Position numbers and translations under genes: made by a program. This document shows positions 16,980-26,033 of a stretch of 64,000 nucleotides of DNA, one piece after another. Positions within the stretch are counted from its first letter, which is position 1, and each line of letters begins with the position of its first letter. Source of the DNA: Paracoccus limosus (GTDB lineage: Bacteria > Pseudomonadota > Alphaproteobacteria > Rhodobacterales > Rhodobacteraceae); NCBI RefSeq assembly GCF_009711185.1, contig NZ_WMIF01000005.1, positions 115,165 to 179,164 of the forward strand. The letters are read 5' to 3'. Under the pieces are notes generated by a model. It worked only from the letters and a program-made list of their open reading frames with translations, did not search any database and had not been told where the DNA came from.

Positions 16980-18122
16980 ATGATCCTTGTGGAAGACGGG
17001 CCCGAGGGATCGGCCGCGCTGTTCACCGCCCCGCAGCGGCTGGTGGCGGCATGGACGCCCGAGGCCGTCGCCCCCGCCCTGACCGAGATCGAGGCGGCGC
17101 GCGCCGCCGGCGCCTGGGTCGCGGGCTGGATCGGCTATGAGGCCGGCATGGCGCTGGAACCGCGGCTGCGCCCGCTGATCCGCCATGACGCGCGCACGCC
17201 GCTGCTGGTCTTCGGGATCTATGACGCGCCCCACCCGGGGGATGCCTTTTTGCGTCAATGCGCTGCCGAGGCCGGGGCGGCGGCGCTGGCCCCGCCCGTG
17301 CCCATGATCACCAAGGCCGATTACATGGCGGCATTCGCGCGGCTGGCCGATTACATCGCGCAGGGCGATTGCTATCAGGTGAACCTGACATTCCCGATGC
17401 AAAGCCGGCTGCTGTCGGGGACGGCGGCAGGGCTTTACGGGGCGCTGGCCGCGCGCCAGCCGGTCGGGCATGGCGCCTTTGCCGATCCGGGGCTTGGGCC
17501 GGTGGTGCTGTCACGCTCGCCCGAGCTGTTCTTTCGGCTGGATGCCGATGGCCGCATCGAAACCCGCCCGATGAAGGGCACAGCGCCGCGCGACCCCGAT
17601 CCGGCGCGCGACCGCGCCCTGGCCCAAGAGCTGCACGACAGCGAAAAGACCCGGGCCGAAAACCTGATGATCGTCGATCTGCTGCGCAATGACATCGCGC
17701 GGCTTAGCCGGCCCGGCTCGGTCAAGGTGCCGGAACTGTTCCGCGTCGACAGCCTCAGCACCGTGCATCAGATGATCTCGCGCGTGGTGGGCCAGCTGGA
17801 GCGGCCGGCGCGCTTTGACGATCTGATGCGGGCGCTGTTTCCCTGCGGCTCGGTCACCGGCGCGCCCAAGATCCGCGCCATGCAGATCATCGCCGAGCTG
17901 GAGCCGCATCCGCGCGGCGCCTATTGCGGTGCCATCGGCTGGATGGCCCCGGACGGCCGCGCCGCCTTCAACGTCGCCATCCGCACCTTGCGGCTGTTCC
18001 CGGATGGCGAAATCCTGATGAACGTGGGCGGCGGCGTGGTGATCGACTCTACCGCCGAGGGCGAATGGGAGGAGGCGCTGTGGAAGGCACGCTTTGCGGA
18101 TCTGCACCCGGGCTTGAACTGA
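16980..18122 (+). CDS. pabB: Aminodeoxychorismate synthase component I (PabB)
   Basis: 380-residue chorismate-utilising enzyme that makes 4-amino-4-deoxychorismate for folate synthesis. Landmarks are the tryptophan/substrate region GWIGYEAGMALEP, YIAQGDCYQVNLTFPM, SPELFFRLD, ETRPMKGTAPRD, KTRAENLMIVDLLRNDIAR, TVHQMISRVVG, LFPCGSVTGAPKIRAMQII and YCGAIGWMAPDGRAAFNVAIRTL. The start at 16980 (MILVEDGPEGSAALF) has AAGGG upstream; the frame extends to 16824 but that part is Arg-rich. The glutaminase subunit PabA is not adjacent. The downstream aminotransferase gene overlaps the end of pabB by 43 bp. Confidence 0.92.
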   Translation: MILVEDGPEGSAALFTAPQRLVAAWTPEAVAPALTEIEAARAAGAWVAGWIGYEAGMALEPRLRPLIRHDARTPLLVFGIYDAPHPGDAFLRQCAAEAGAAALAPPVPMITKADYMAAFARLADYIAQGDCYQVNLTFPMQSRLLSGTAAGLYGALAARQPVGHGAFADPGLGPVVLSRSPELFFRLDADGRIETRPMKGTAPRDPDPARDRALAQELHDSEKTRAENLMIVDLLRNDIARLSRPGSVKVPELFRVDSLSTVHQMISRVVGQLERPARFDDLMRALFPCGSVTGAPKIRAMQIIAELEPHPRGAYCGAIGWMAPDGRAAFNVAIRTLRLFPDGEILMNVGGGVVIDSTAEGEWEEALWKARFADLHPGLN

Positions 18123-18706
18123 TCGAGACGCTGGGCTGGGACGGGCACGAGCTGATCCGGCTAGACCGGCATCTGGCGCGGTTGGACCGTTCGGCCGCGC
18201 GGCTGGGCTGGCCCCGGCCCGAGGGCGCGGCCGAGGCGCTGCGCGCCGCCTGCCCGCCGGGCCCCGCGCGGATGCGGCTGACGCTGGATGCGGGCGGCCG
18301 GATCGCGGTCAGCCACGGGGCGCTTGCGCCGGTGCCGCCGGTCTGGCGGCTGGATCTGGCGCCCACGGCCCTGAATGCAGACGACCCCTGGCTGCGGCTC
18401 AAGACCAACCGCCGGGCGCTTTACGACGCCGCCCGCGCCGCCCTGCCCGCCGGCATCGACGAGCGCATCTTTCAAAACCAGCATGGCGAAATCTGCGAGG
18501 GCACGATCAGCAACCTGTTCTTCGACCTTGGCCAAGGGCTGATGACGCCGCCGCTATGCTGCGGACTTTTGCCCGGTATCCTGCGCGAAACCCTGCTGGC
18601 CGAGGGCCGCTGCCACGAGGCGGTGCTATACGTTCACGACCTGCCGCGCGCCCGGCTTTGGGCCGGCAATTCGCTGCGCGGGCTGATCGCGGCCCGCATG
18701 GCCTGA
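18080..18706 (+). CDS. pabC: Aminodeoxychorismate lyase-like class IV aminotransferase (PabC)
   Basis: 208-residue PLP fold-type IV protein. The start is taken as GTG at 18080, inside the end of pabB, because GGGAGGAGG lies four bases before it; no ATG in frame gives a full protein. Family marks are LRLKTNRRALYDAARA (PLP lysine), NQHGEICEGTISNLFF and LPGILRETLL. It is shorter than E. coli PabC at the N-terminus but similar to the compact class IV enzymes next to pabB in related bacteria. It would release pyruvate from aminodeoxychorismate to give p-aminobenzoate. Expression should be coupled to pabB. Confidence 0.86.
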   Translation: MEGTLCGSAPGLELIETLGWDGHELIRLDRHLARLDRSAARLGWPRPEGAAEALRAACPPGPARMRLTLDAGGRIAVSHGALAPVPPVWRLDLAPTALNADDPWLRLKTNRRALYDAARAALPAGIDERIFQNQHGEICEGTISNLFFDLGQGLMTPPLCCGLLPGILRETLLAEGRCHEAVLYVHDLPRARLWAGNSLRGLIAARMA

Positions 18707-18713
18707 GCCGCTT

Positions 18714-18729
18714 GCGACATTTCGCGACA
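18714..18729 (+). promoter_or_regulatory. Direct repeat upstream of the TonB receptor gene
   Basis: GCGACA occurs at 18714-18719 and again at 18724-18729, a spacing of one helical turn (10 bp), within TTGCGACATTTCGCGACAAA. Tandem half-sites at this spacing are typical of OmpR/PhoB-type regulators, and one is encoded downstream of the receptor. No clear Fur box was recognised. Confidence 0.35.
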
Positions 18730-18835
18730 AAATAACCGCCCGCAGCGGATTGATGCCGGGGCCGACAAATGCTTGAAGCGGGCAAGCCCGCGTTCGTCGC
18801 CAGCCAATCCCCGATCATTGTCACAGGATCATGCG

Positions 18836-21094
18836 ATGGCGACGCCTTTCCCGCGCCCGGCCACGGGCACCGCACTTTGTCTTGTCCTGTCGCTGCCGGC
18901 CCTTGCCGGGGCGACATTCGCGCAAGACGCCCCGATCCCCGAAACCCCCGCCGGAACCGTCGTGCTGGACACGGTGGTGCTGACGGCCGAACAGCAGGCC
19001 AAGCAGGCGCTTGGCGCCTCGACCGTGACGGCCGAGGATCTGGACAAGCAGCCAGTGCGCAACGACATCTCGGAAATCGTGCGCAAGATGCCGGGCGTCA
19101 ACCTGACCGGCTCGACCGCGACCGGCCAGCGCGGCAACCAGCGCCAGATCGACATTCGCGGCATGGGCCCGGAAAACACCCTGATCCTGATCGACGGCAA
19201 GCCGGTCATGTCGCGCAATGCCGTCAAGATGAGCCGGGGCGGCGAACGCGACTCGCGCGGGGATTCCGGCTGGGTGCCGCCCTCGATGATCGAACGGGTC
19301 GAGGTGCTGCGCGGCCCGGCGGCGGCGCGCTATGGCTCGGGCGCCTCGGGCGGCGTGGTCAATATCATCACCAAGCGCCCCGACACCTTTGGCGGGCAAG
19401 TGTCGATGCACATGAACCGGCCCGAAAACAGCAAGGAGGGCGCGACCAACCGCGCCGGCTTCATGCTGGGCGGCCCGGCAGCCGAGAACCTGACCTTTCG
19501 CGTCATGGGCAATTACAGCGACACCGAGGGCGACGCCGCCGACCTGAACCCGCCGCTCTGGGATCCCGAAGATCAGGTCTGGACGCCGCCGCTGGCCGGC
19601 AACGAGGGCGTCATCTCCAAGGATCTGGGTGTGCTGCTCAGCTGGGCCGTCGCGCCCGGCCATGTGCTGGATTTCGAGGCCAGCGTCTCGCGGCAGGGCA
19701 ACCAATATGCCGGCGACACCCGCAGCGGCGCCATCGACGATGCCTCGGTCGATCTGGTCGGCAGCGAGACCAGCCGCATGTATCGCCGCACCTATGCGCT
19801 GACCCATCGCGGCGAATACGGTTTTGGCGAATCCAACAGCTACATCCAATGGGAAAACACCCATAACACCCGGCTGTGCTCGGGGACGGCGGGCCGGGTC
19901 GAGGACAACTATATTCCCTGCATCGACAGCGACGGCGACGGCGAAAACGACGCCTTCCGCTATGACACGATCGTGCTCGACACGGTCTCGGCCAAGTCGG
20001 AATGGATCCTGCCGCTGCAATTGGCCGGCAAGGACAGCCGCGTGACCTTTGGCGCGGAATATCGCGGCGAGTTCATGGACGACCCCTTCAGCATCACCAA
20101 CAGCCTGCCGCCGGGCTGGGGCGGTGGCACCGATCCCGACCCGGAAAACCGCGATCCCAAGACGCATCAGAACACCATCGGCCTTTATGCCGAGGCCAAT
20201 ATCGAATGGAACGACAGCCTGACCCTGACGCCGGGCCTACGCTATGACCATAACGACAATTTCGGCTCGAACTGGTCGCCCAGCCTGAATGCCACCTATC
20301 GGTTCGACGACGCCTGGACGATGAAGGTCGGCATCGCCCGCGCCTTCAAGGTGCCGAACCTGTTCCAGCTGAACCCGAATTATGTCTACAACACGCGCGG
20401 CAACGGTTGCCCCTGGGTGGGTGGCGTGCAGCTGTCTGGCCCCTGCTATGTGCTGGGCAACCCCGATCTGGAACCCGAGCGCAGCGTGAACAAGGAAATC
20501 GGCGTGGCCTATGCCGGTCAGAACGGCATCGAGGCCAGCCTGACCTATTTCCACAACGATTACGACAACCGCATCGGCTCGGGCTTCGTGCAGTATAACG
20601 ACGACATCGAGAACGGCCGGCTGTTCCGCTGGGAAAATCAGGGCAAGGCGGTGATCTCGGGGCTGGAGGGCAATTTCTCGACCGAGCTGGGCGAGCGCTT
20701 TGGCTTCAACGCCAATTTCACCAAGATGATCAAATCCGAAAAGGACGACGGCCAGCCGCTGAGCTTGGTGCCGGAATACACGCTGAATGCCGCGCTTGAC
20801 TGGTATGCGACGCCGGATCTGACGGTGACGCTGTCGGCCACGCGCTATGGCAAGATCAAGGCGGCGACCGCCAGCTCGATCACCAATGCCGAATTCGATG
20901 AAACCAATACCCGCGATCCCTATACGCTGGTCAACCTTGGCACGAGCTGGCAGATGAACGATCGCGTGCAGATGTCGGCGGGGGTCACCAACCTCTTTGA
21001 CAAGACCGTGCTGCGCACCGATTCCAGTTCGGGCGCCAATACGTTCAACGAGCCGGGACGGGCCTTCTACCTGTCGCTGACCTCGACATTCTAG
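18836..21094 (+). CDS. TonB-dependent ferric siderophore receptor, FepA/PfeA-like
   Basis: Outer-membrane receptor of 752 residues. A signal peptide (cut after ATFA, before QDAP) is followed by the plug domain and a 22-strand barrel ending in the classic C-terminal Phe (YLSLTSTF). The plug is strikingly like enterobactin receptors: LDKQPVRNDISEIVRKMPGV, GQRGNQRQIDIRGMGPENT, LILIDGKPV, ERDSRGDSGWVPP and RGPAAARYGSGASGGVVNII. A Cys pair near 480-500 (GNGCPWVGG, SGPCYVLGN) also fits the FepA extracellular loop. The start at 18836 has AGGA seven bases upstream. It probably takes up a catecholate siderophore made by other organisms, since no synthesis or inner-membrane uptake genes are nearby. The two-component genes following it are probably its regulators. 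Confidence 0.92.
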   Translation: MATPFPRPATGTALCLVLSLPALAGATFAQDAPIPETPAGTVVLDTVVLTAEQQAKQALGASTVTAEDLDKQPVRNDISEIVRKMPGVNLTGSTATGQRGNQRQIDIRGMGPENTLILIDGKPVMSRNAVKMSRGGERDSRGDSGWVPPSMIERVEVLRGPAAARYGSGASGGVVNIITKRPDTFGGQVSMHMNRPENSKEGATNRAGFMLGGPAAENLTFRVMGNYSDTEGDAADLNPPLWDPEDQVWTPPLAGNEGVISKDLGVLLSWAVAPGHVLDFEASVSRQGNQYAGDTRSGAIDDASVDLVGSETSRMYRRTYALTHRGEYGFGESNSYIQWENTHNTRLCSGTAGRVEDNYIPCIDSDGDGENDAFRYDTIVLDTVSAKSEWILPLQLAGKDSRVTFGAEYRGEFMDDPFSITNSLPPGWGGGTDPDPENRDPKTHQNTIGLYAEANIEWNDSLTLTPGLRYDHNDNFGSNWSPSLNATYRFDDAWTMKVGIARAFKVPNLFQLNPNYVYNTRGNGCPWVGGVQLSGPCYVLGNPDLEPERSVNKEIGVAYAGQNGIEASLTYFHNDYDNRIGSGFVQYNDDIENGRLFRWENQGKAVISGLEGNFSTELGERFGFNANFTKMIKSEKDDGQPLSLVPEYTLNAALDWYATPDLTVTLSATRYGKIKAATASSITNAEFDETNTRDPYTLVNLGTSWQMNDRVQMSAGVTNLFDKTVLRTDSSSGANTFNEPGRAFYLSLTSTF

Positions 21095-21189
21095 GCCGGG
21101 CACGGTCCACTTGGCCGACCCTGCGGGCGGCGGTGCTGCACGGCGCCGCCGCCCCGACCCGTTCCCCCCTTTCAGCCCAAGGCGATGCC

Positions 21190-21906
21190 ATGTCCGACAA
21201 TTTCGAGCCGCGCATCCTGATCGTCGATGACGCCCGCGACATCCGCGAACCGCTGGGCCAGTTCCTGCGCCGGCATGGCTATCGCACCCGTCTGGCCGCC
21301 GATGCCGCCGAGGCGCGCGCGTTGCTGATGCGCGAGCCGGTGCATCTGGCGATCATCGACGTGATGATGCCGGGCGAGGACGGGCTGAGCCTGTGCCGGG
21401 CGCTGGCCGGCGAGCGCCGGCTGCCGGTGATCCTGCTGACCGCCCGCACCGGCCATGACGACCGCGTGGCGGGGCTGGAGCTGGGCGCCGACGATTACGT
21501 GATCAAACCCTTTGACCCGCGCGAATTGCTGGCCCGCATCCGCGCCGTGCTGCGCCGTGCCCCGCCCGCCATGGCCCCACCCGCGACCGGGCCGCGCCGC
21601 TTTGCCGGGATGATCCACGATCCGGGCGGGCAGCGGCTGATCCTGTCCTTGGGGCAGGAAGTGGCGCTGACCTCGGGCGAAAGCCGGATGCTGGGCCTGT
21701 TTCTGGACGCGCCGGGTCAGGTGCTGAGCCGGGCGCGGCTTTTGGAACTGCACGCCGGGCGCGAGGCCCGCGCCTATGACCGCACCGTGGACAACATCAT
21801 CAGCCGCCTGCGCCGCAAGATCGAGCCTGATCCGCGCGCGCCGCGCCTGATCGTCACCGAATGGGGCGGCGGCTACCGGCTGGTGGCCGAGGTCGAGGCG
21901 CCATGA
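21190..21906 (+). CDS. OmpR/PhoB-type response regulator next to the siderophore receptor
   Basis: 238-residue regulator with a receiver domain (RILIVDDARDIREPL; phospho-acceptor D57 in AIIDVMMPGEDG; Lys in DDYVIKPFDP) and a C-terminal winged helix (SGESRMLGLFLDAPGQVLSR ... DRTVDNIISRLRRKIE ... WGGGYRL). The ATG at 21190 follows AAGGCG. It overlaps the kinase start by 4 bp (ATGA). Its location after a FepA/PfeA-like receptor recalls PfeR of Pseudomonas, which switches on the enterobactin receptor; that role here is inferred from position only. Confidence 0.9.
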   Translation: MSDNFEPRILIVDDARDIREPLGQFLRRHGYRTRLAADAAEARALLMREPVHLAIIDVMMPGEDGLSLCRALAGERRLPVILLTARTGHDDRVAGLELGADDYVIKPFDPRELLARIRAVLRRAPPAMAPPATGPRRFAGMIHDPGGQRLILSLGQEVALTSGESRMLGLFLDAPGQVLSRARLLELHAGREARAYDRTVDNIISRLRRKIEPDPRAPRLIVTEWGGGYRLVAEVEAP

Positions 21907-23228
21907 CCCTGACCCGCCTGCTGCCACAGGGCCTTGCCGGGCGGTTTTCGGCGCTGCTGGTGGTCGCGCTGCTGGCCGTCAATCTGATCGCCGCGCTGCT
22001 GCTGGCGCGCGAGGGCAGCACCTTTGACCGCGCCATCCGGCTGGAGGGCGACCGGCCGCGCCTGCAGGCGCTGATCACCGCGCTGGAGGCCGCCGACCGC
22101 GCGACCGGCCTGATGCTGCCCGGCTACAGCAGCACCGGCTTTACCCGCTTTTCGGTGGGACCCACGCCGCTGGACCTGCCCGGCAGCCAGCGCCTACCCG
22201 CACTCGAAGCGCGTCTGGCGCTGGAGATGGGCACGCATCCGGTCGAGCTGCGCGAAGGCCCCGGCCCGCTGCCGGGCGAGGCGCGCGAGCCGCTGCTGAT
22301 GGTCTCGGTCCAGTTGCAGCGCGGCGGGCTGGCCGGGCAATGGCTGAATGCGCTGTCCTATCCGCTGCCGCAGCCGCGCGCCTGGGTCTGGAAGGCGGGG
22401 TTCTTCGTGCCGCTGCTGGCTTCGCTGATCGGCACGCTGCTGGTCGGGCTGGTCTTTGTGCGGCGCATGACCCAGCCCCTGCGCGCGCTGGCCGAGGCGG
22501 CGCGGGCAGCAGGGCGCGGCGACCGCAGCGCCCGGGTCACCGAATGCGGTGCCAGCGAGCTGCGCGACGCCGCCGCCGCCTTCAACGACATGCAGCGCCG
22601 CATCGCCGGGTTCGAGGCCGAGCGCCTGCGCATGCTGGCCGCCGTCGGCCATGACCTGCGCACGCCGATCACCGGGCTGCGCCTGCGCGCCGAGTTGCTG
22701 GACGATGACAGCCAGCGCGGCGACATGATCCGCATGCTGGACGACATGGCCGCCATGGCGCAGGGCCTGCTGGACAGCGCCAGCGCCAGCGCCGAACCCG
22801 AGCCGCCGCAGCCGACCGATCTGGACGCGCTGATCGGCCAGCTGTGCCGGGATCGCGGGCTGGCCCATGTCGCGCAGGGCCCGGTGATGGCACGGGTGCC
22901 GCCCGTTGCGCTGCGCCGCGCGCTTGGCAATCTGGTGGACAACGCCCTGCGCTATGCCGGCCCGCCCCGGCTGCACCTGCAAGCGGGGGCCAGCGACATC
23001 CTGATCACGGTCGAGGATGACGGCCCCGGCATCCCCGAACCCCTGCTGGCCCGCATGACCGAGCCTTTCGTGCGGGGCGAGGCCAGCCGGTCCGCCGCGA
23101 CCGGCGGCGCCGGGCTGGGCCTGTTCATCGCGCGCGACATCCTGCGCGCGCATGGCGGCAGCCTGCGCCTGCGCAACCGGCCCGAGGGCGGGCTGTGCGT
23201 CGAACTGCGCCTGCCGCGCGTGCCCTGA
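21903..23228 (+). CDS. EnvZ/PfeS-type sensor histidine kinase
   Basis: 441-residue inner-membrane kinase. TM1 (~13-37, FSALLVVALLAVNLIAALLLA) and TM2 (~165-188) enclose a ~125-residue periplasmic sensor with no recognised domain. After it come a HAMP linker (RRMTQPLRALAEAARAAGRGD), the HisKA box with the phospho-acceptor His in AAVGHDLRTPITGLR, and a HATPase domain (LVDNALRY, VEDDGPGIP, GGAGLGLFIARDI). It is the cognate kinase of the response regulator it overlaps. The signal may be iron-loaded siderophore in the periplasm, by analogy with PfeS. Confidence 0.9.
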   Translation: MTLTRLLPQGLAGRFSALLVVALLAVNLIAALLLAREGSTFDRAIRLEGDRPRLQALITALEAADRATGLMLPGYSSTGFTRFSVGPTPLDLPGSQRLPALEARLALEMGTHPVELREGPGPLPGEAREPLLMVSVQLQRGGLAGQWLNALSYPLPQPRAWVWKAGFFVPLLASLIGTLLVGLVFVRRMTQPLRALAEAARAAGRGDRSARVTECGASELRDAAAAFNDMQRRIAGFEAERLRMLAAVGHDLRTPITGLRLRAELLDDDSQRGDMIRMLDDMAAMAQGLLDSASASAEPEPPQPTDLDALIGQLCRDRGLAHVAQGPVMARVPPVALRRALGNLVDNALRYAGPPRLHLQAGASDILITVEDDGPGIPEPLLARMTEPFVRGEASRSAATGGAGLGLFIARDILRAHGGSLRLRNRPEGGLCVELRLPRVP

Positions 23229-23245
23229 CCGGCATATTCGACCTC

Positions 23246-23256
23246 TGGTCTGACCA
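23246..23256. promoter_or_regulatory. LldR-type operator, distal copy
   Basis: TGGTC-T-GACCA is a perfect dyad that matches the FadR-subfamily half-site pattern TGGTnnnACCA used by LldR and PdhR. It lies about 300 bp before lctP. Confidence 0.6.
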
Positions 23257-23436
23257 TCGGTGCAGGCCACGCCGAATCAACCGCGTTCCGGGGATTCGAC
23301 GACGCAGAACCGGCGCCGGACGCCCGATATTCCGTTGCGTCACTTGCGACCTTTGTGCCAGAGGCATCGCGCCATTTCCGCCGTTCCGCCAATCTTTTCC
23401 ATGCCTTGCGGCCTGAATTCGCCCGCCTGCGCATCT

Positions 23437-23447
23437 TGGTCTGACCA
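23437..23447. promoter_or_regulatory. LldR-type operator, proximal copy
   Basis: The same 11 bases, TGGTC-T-GACCA, recur 191 bp after the distal copy and about 107 bp before the lctP start. In E. coli LldR also uses two operators flanking the lldP promoter, so repression by looping is plausible. Confidence 0.6.
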
Positions 23448-23553
23448 CAATATGCGGCATTTCGTCCAAATTCATTTGACGGATGCCGGAATCACAAGGA
23501 TATGCCACGCAGAAGAACGCATTTATGGTCATACCAAACCTCGGGAGGAATCG

Positions 23554-25209
23554 ATGGTCTGGGCTCAGAATTACACACCGCTGGGGAATATCTGGCTATC
23601 CAGCCTGATCGCCGCAGTGCCGATCCTGTTCTTTTTCCTTGCCCTGACGCGCTTGCGCCTCAAGGGCTATCAGGCGGCCACGATTACCGTGCTGCTGACC
23701 CTGCTCATCGCCATCCTCGTCTATGGCATGCCGGTTTCGGCGGCGCTGGCCGCCTCGGTCTACGGGTTCTTCTACGGGCTCTGGCCGATCGCATGGATCA
23801 TCATCGGCGCGGTGTTTCTTTACAAGATCTCGGTCGCGACCGGCCAGTTCGAGATCATCCGCCGCTCGATCCTGGGCATCACCGAGGACCAGCGGCTGCA
23901 ACTCCTGCTCGTCGGCTTCTGCTTTGGCGCCTTCCTTGAAGGGGCGGCGGGCTTTGGCGCGCCGGTGGCGATCACCGCGGCGCTGCTGGTGGGTCTGGGC
24001 TTTCGCCCGCTTTACGCCGCCGGCCTGTGCCTGATCGCCAATACCGCGCCGGTAGCCTTTGGCGCCATGGGCATTCCGATCATCGTCGCCGGTCAGGTCA
24101 CCGGGATCGACCCGTTCCACATCGGCCAGATGGCCGGCCGGCAATTGCCGCTGCTGTCGGTGCTGGTGCCCTTCTGGCTGATCATGATCATGGACGGCTG
24201 GCGCGGCGTGCGCGAAACTTGGCCCGCGATTCTGGTCTGTGGCGGCTCTTTTGCCATCGTGCAATTCCTGACCGCCAATTTCATCGGCCCGGAACTGCCC
24301 GACGTGACCGCAGCCATCGCCGCGCTGATCGCGCTGCCGCTGTTCCTGCGGGTCTGGAAACCCAAGCGCATCTTCCGCTTTGACCCCGAGCCGGGCACCC
24401 CCGTCGCTGCCCCCGTCGAAACGGCCACGCATTACACCAAGGGCCAGATCGCCCGCGCATGGTCGCCCTTCGTGATCCTGACGATCTTTGTCACGATCTG
24501 GAGCCTGATGCCCTTCAAGAACCTGTTCGCCGCCGGCGGCGCGCTGGAAAGCTGGGTGCTGAAACTGCACGTGCCCTATCTGGACAATCTGGTGCAGAAA
24601 ACGCCGCCGATCGTGGCCGAGCCGACGCCCTTTGCCGCGCTCTACAAGTTCGACTGGTTCTCGGCCACCGGCACCTCGATCCTGTTTGCCGCCATCGCGA
24701 CCATCCTGCTTTTGGGCATGAAACCCGCCAAGGCGGTCGGCGTCTTTGCCGAAACGGTCAAGGGCCTGCTGATCCCGATCTATTCCATCGGCACCGTGCT
24801 GGCCTTTGCCTTCCTTGCCAACTACTCGGGGCTGTCGGCGACGCTGGCGCTGGCGCTGGCCCATACCGGCCATGCCTTCACCTTCTTCTCGCCCTTCCTG
24901 GGCTGGCTCGGGGTCTTCGTGACCGGCTCGGACACCTCGTCGAACGCGCTCTTCTCGGCGCTGCAGGCGACGACGGCGCATCAGATCGGCGTGCCTGACG
25001 TGCTGCTGGTCGCGGTCAACACCACCGGCGGCGTCACCGGCAAGATGATCTCGCCGCAATCCATCGCCATCGCCTGCGCGGCGGTGGGTCTGGTCGGACG
25101 GGAATCGGATCTGTTCCGCTTTACCGTCAAGCACTCGCTGGCGCTGGCGGCGCTGGTGGGGGTGATCACCACGCTGCAGGCCTATGTCCTGCCCTGGATG
25201 ATCCCGTGA
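23554..25209 (+). CDS. lctP: L-lactate permease (LctP/LldP family)
   Basis: 551-residue inner-membrane lactate:proton symporter with about 12-13 membrane segments. Family landmarks are [20 protein letters not shown] at the N-terminus, [57 protein letters not shown] and [27 protein letters not shown] before the ATG at 23554 fixes the start. It is followed by the regulator and the dehydrogenase in the same order as E. coli lldPRD, with a GTGA overlap to the regulator gene. Expression is likely induced by lactate through LldR. Confidence 0.95.
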   Translation: MVWAQNYTPLGNIWLSSLIAAVPILFFFLALTRLRLKGYQAATITVLLTLLIAILVYGMPVSAALAASVYGFFYGLWPIAWIIIGAVFLYKISVATGQFEIIRRSILGITEDQRLQLLLVGFCFGAFLEGAAGFGAPVAITAALLVGLGFRPLYAAGLCLIANTAPVAFGAMGIPIIVAGQVTGIDPFHIGQMAGRQLPLLSVLVPFWLIMIMDGWRGVRETWPAILVCGGSFAIVQFLTANFIGPELPDVTAAIAALIALPLFLRVWKPKRIFRFDPEPGTPVAAPVETATHYTKGQIARAWSPFVILTIFVTIWSLMPFKNLFAAGGALESWVLKLHVPYLDNLVQKTPPIVAEPTPFAALYKFDWFSATGTSILFAAIATILLLGMKPAKAVGVFAETVKGLLIPIYSIGTVLAFAFLANYSGLSATLALALAHTGHAFTFFSPFLGWLGVFVTGSDTSSNALFSALQATTAHQIGVPDVLLVAVNTTGGVTGKMISPQSIAIACAAVGLVGRESDLFRFTVKHSLALAALVGVITTLQAYVLPWMIP

Positions 25210-26033
25210 CCACGCTGGCCGGCCGCAGCCCCACCCGGGCGTCGCCCAGCCGCAAGCCGGTCGCCGACCGCGTCGCGGCCGAGATCGAGGCGCTGATCCG
25301 GCGCCGCGATCTGCGGCCGGGCCAGCGCCTGCCCTCGGAGCGGGCGCTGTCCGAACAGCTCGGCGTCTCGCGCACCAGTCTGCGCGAGGCGATCACGCGT
25401 CTGGCCACGCGCGGCGTGGTCGAGGTGCGCAAGACCGGGCTGGTCGCCGGCCAGACGCGGCCGGGCGACTGGGCGCAGCGCACCATCGCCGCACCCCTGG
25501 CGCCGCTGGTCACCGAACATGTCGGCTATGGCCATGACGTGATGGAGATCCGCCACGCGCTGGAAGGCGCCGCCGCGCAGGCCGCCGCCACGCGCGCCGA
25601 TGCCGAGGATCTGGCCCGCCTGCGCATCGCCTATGAGCGCATGCGCGAAGCCCATGGCGGCACCACGCCGCCGATGGACGAGGCGCGGCTGGATGCGGCC
25701 TTTCACCTTGCCATCGCCGAGGCATCGCATAACGCGATCCTCTACCAGGTCATGTCCAGCCTGTTCGGCCTGTTGCAGGCCAGCATCTCGGAAAGCCTGG
25801 AAAAGCTCTATCTGCTGCCGCGCGACTTCGAGGCGGTGTCCCAGCAGCACGACCGGCTGTATCACGCCATCCTGGCCGGCGATGCCGCCGAGGCGCGCCG
25901 CGCCTCGGACACGCATCTGACCTTTGTCGAAACCACCATCCGGCAGATCGACGACGATCTTGCGCGCAAGGCCCGCGTCAATGCCCTGCGCGCCGCCGGC
26001 ATTTCCCCTGACGAACCGGAGCTGAACAGATGA
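25206..26033 (+). CDS. lldR: GntR/FadR-family lactate-responsive regulator LldR
   Basis: 275-residue regulator with an N-terminal GntR winged helix ([40 protein letters not shown]) and an all-helical FCD effector domain ([40 protein letters not shown]). The start is GTG at 25206, overlapping the lctP stop (GTGA); the next ATG would delete the DNA-binding domain. It sits between permease and dehydrogenase as in E. coli. It probably represses the operon at the two TGGTCTGACCA dyads until L-lactate binds the FCD domain. Confidence 0.92.
   Translation: MTTLAGRSPTRASPSRKPVADRVAAEIEALIRRRDLRPGQRLPSERALSEQLGVSRTSLREAITRLATRGVVEVRKTGLVAGQTRPGDWAQRTIAAPLAPLVTEHVGYGHDVMEIRHALEGAAAQAAATRADAEDLARLRIAYERMREAHGGTTPPMDEARLDAAFHLAIAEASHNAILYQVMSSLFGLLQASISESLEKLYLLPRDFEAVSQQHDRLYHAILAGDAAEARRASDTHLTFVETTIRQIDDDLARKARVNALRAAGISPDEPELNR

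Larger units (their letters stand above)
23229..23553. promoter_or_regulatory. 325-bp control region of the L-lactate operon
   Basis: The gap between the kinase gene and lctP holds no convincing gene. It carries two identical copies of the perfect dyad TGGTC-T-GACCA (annotated separately) near its left end and in its second half, and a strong ribosome site (GGGAGGAA) before lctP. The promoter should lie between or beside the two dyads. Confidence 0.5.

Noticed and set aside
18707..18835. Fur box before the siderophore receptor
   Set aside because: No stretch resembling the GATAATGAT repeat was found.
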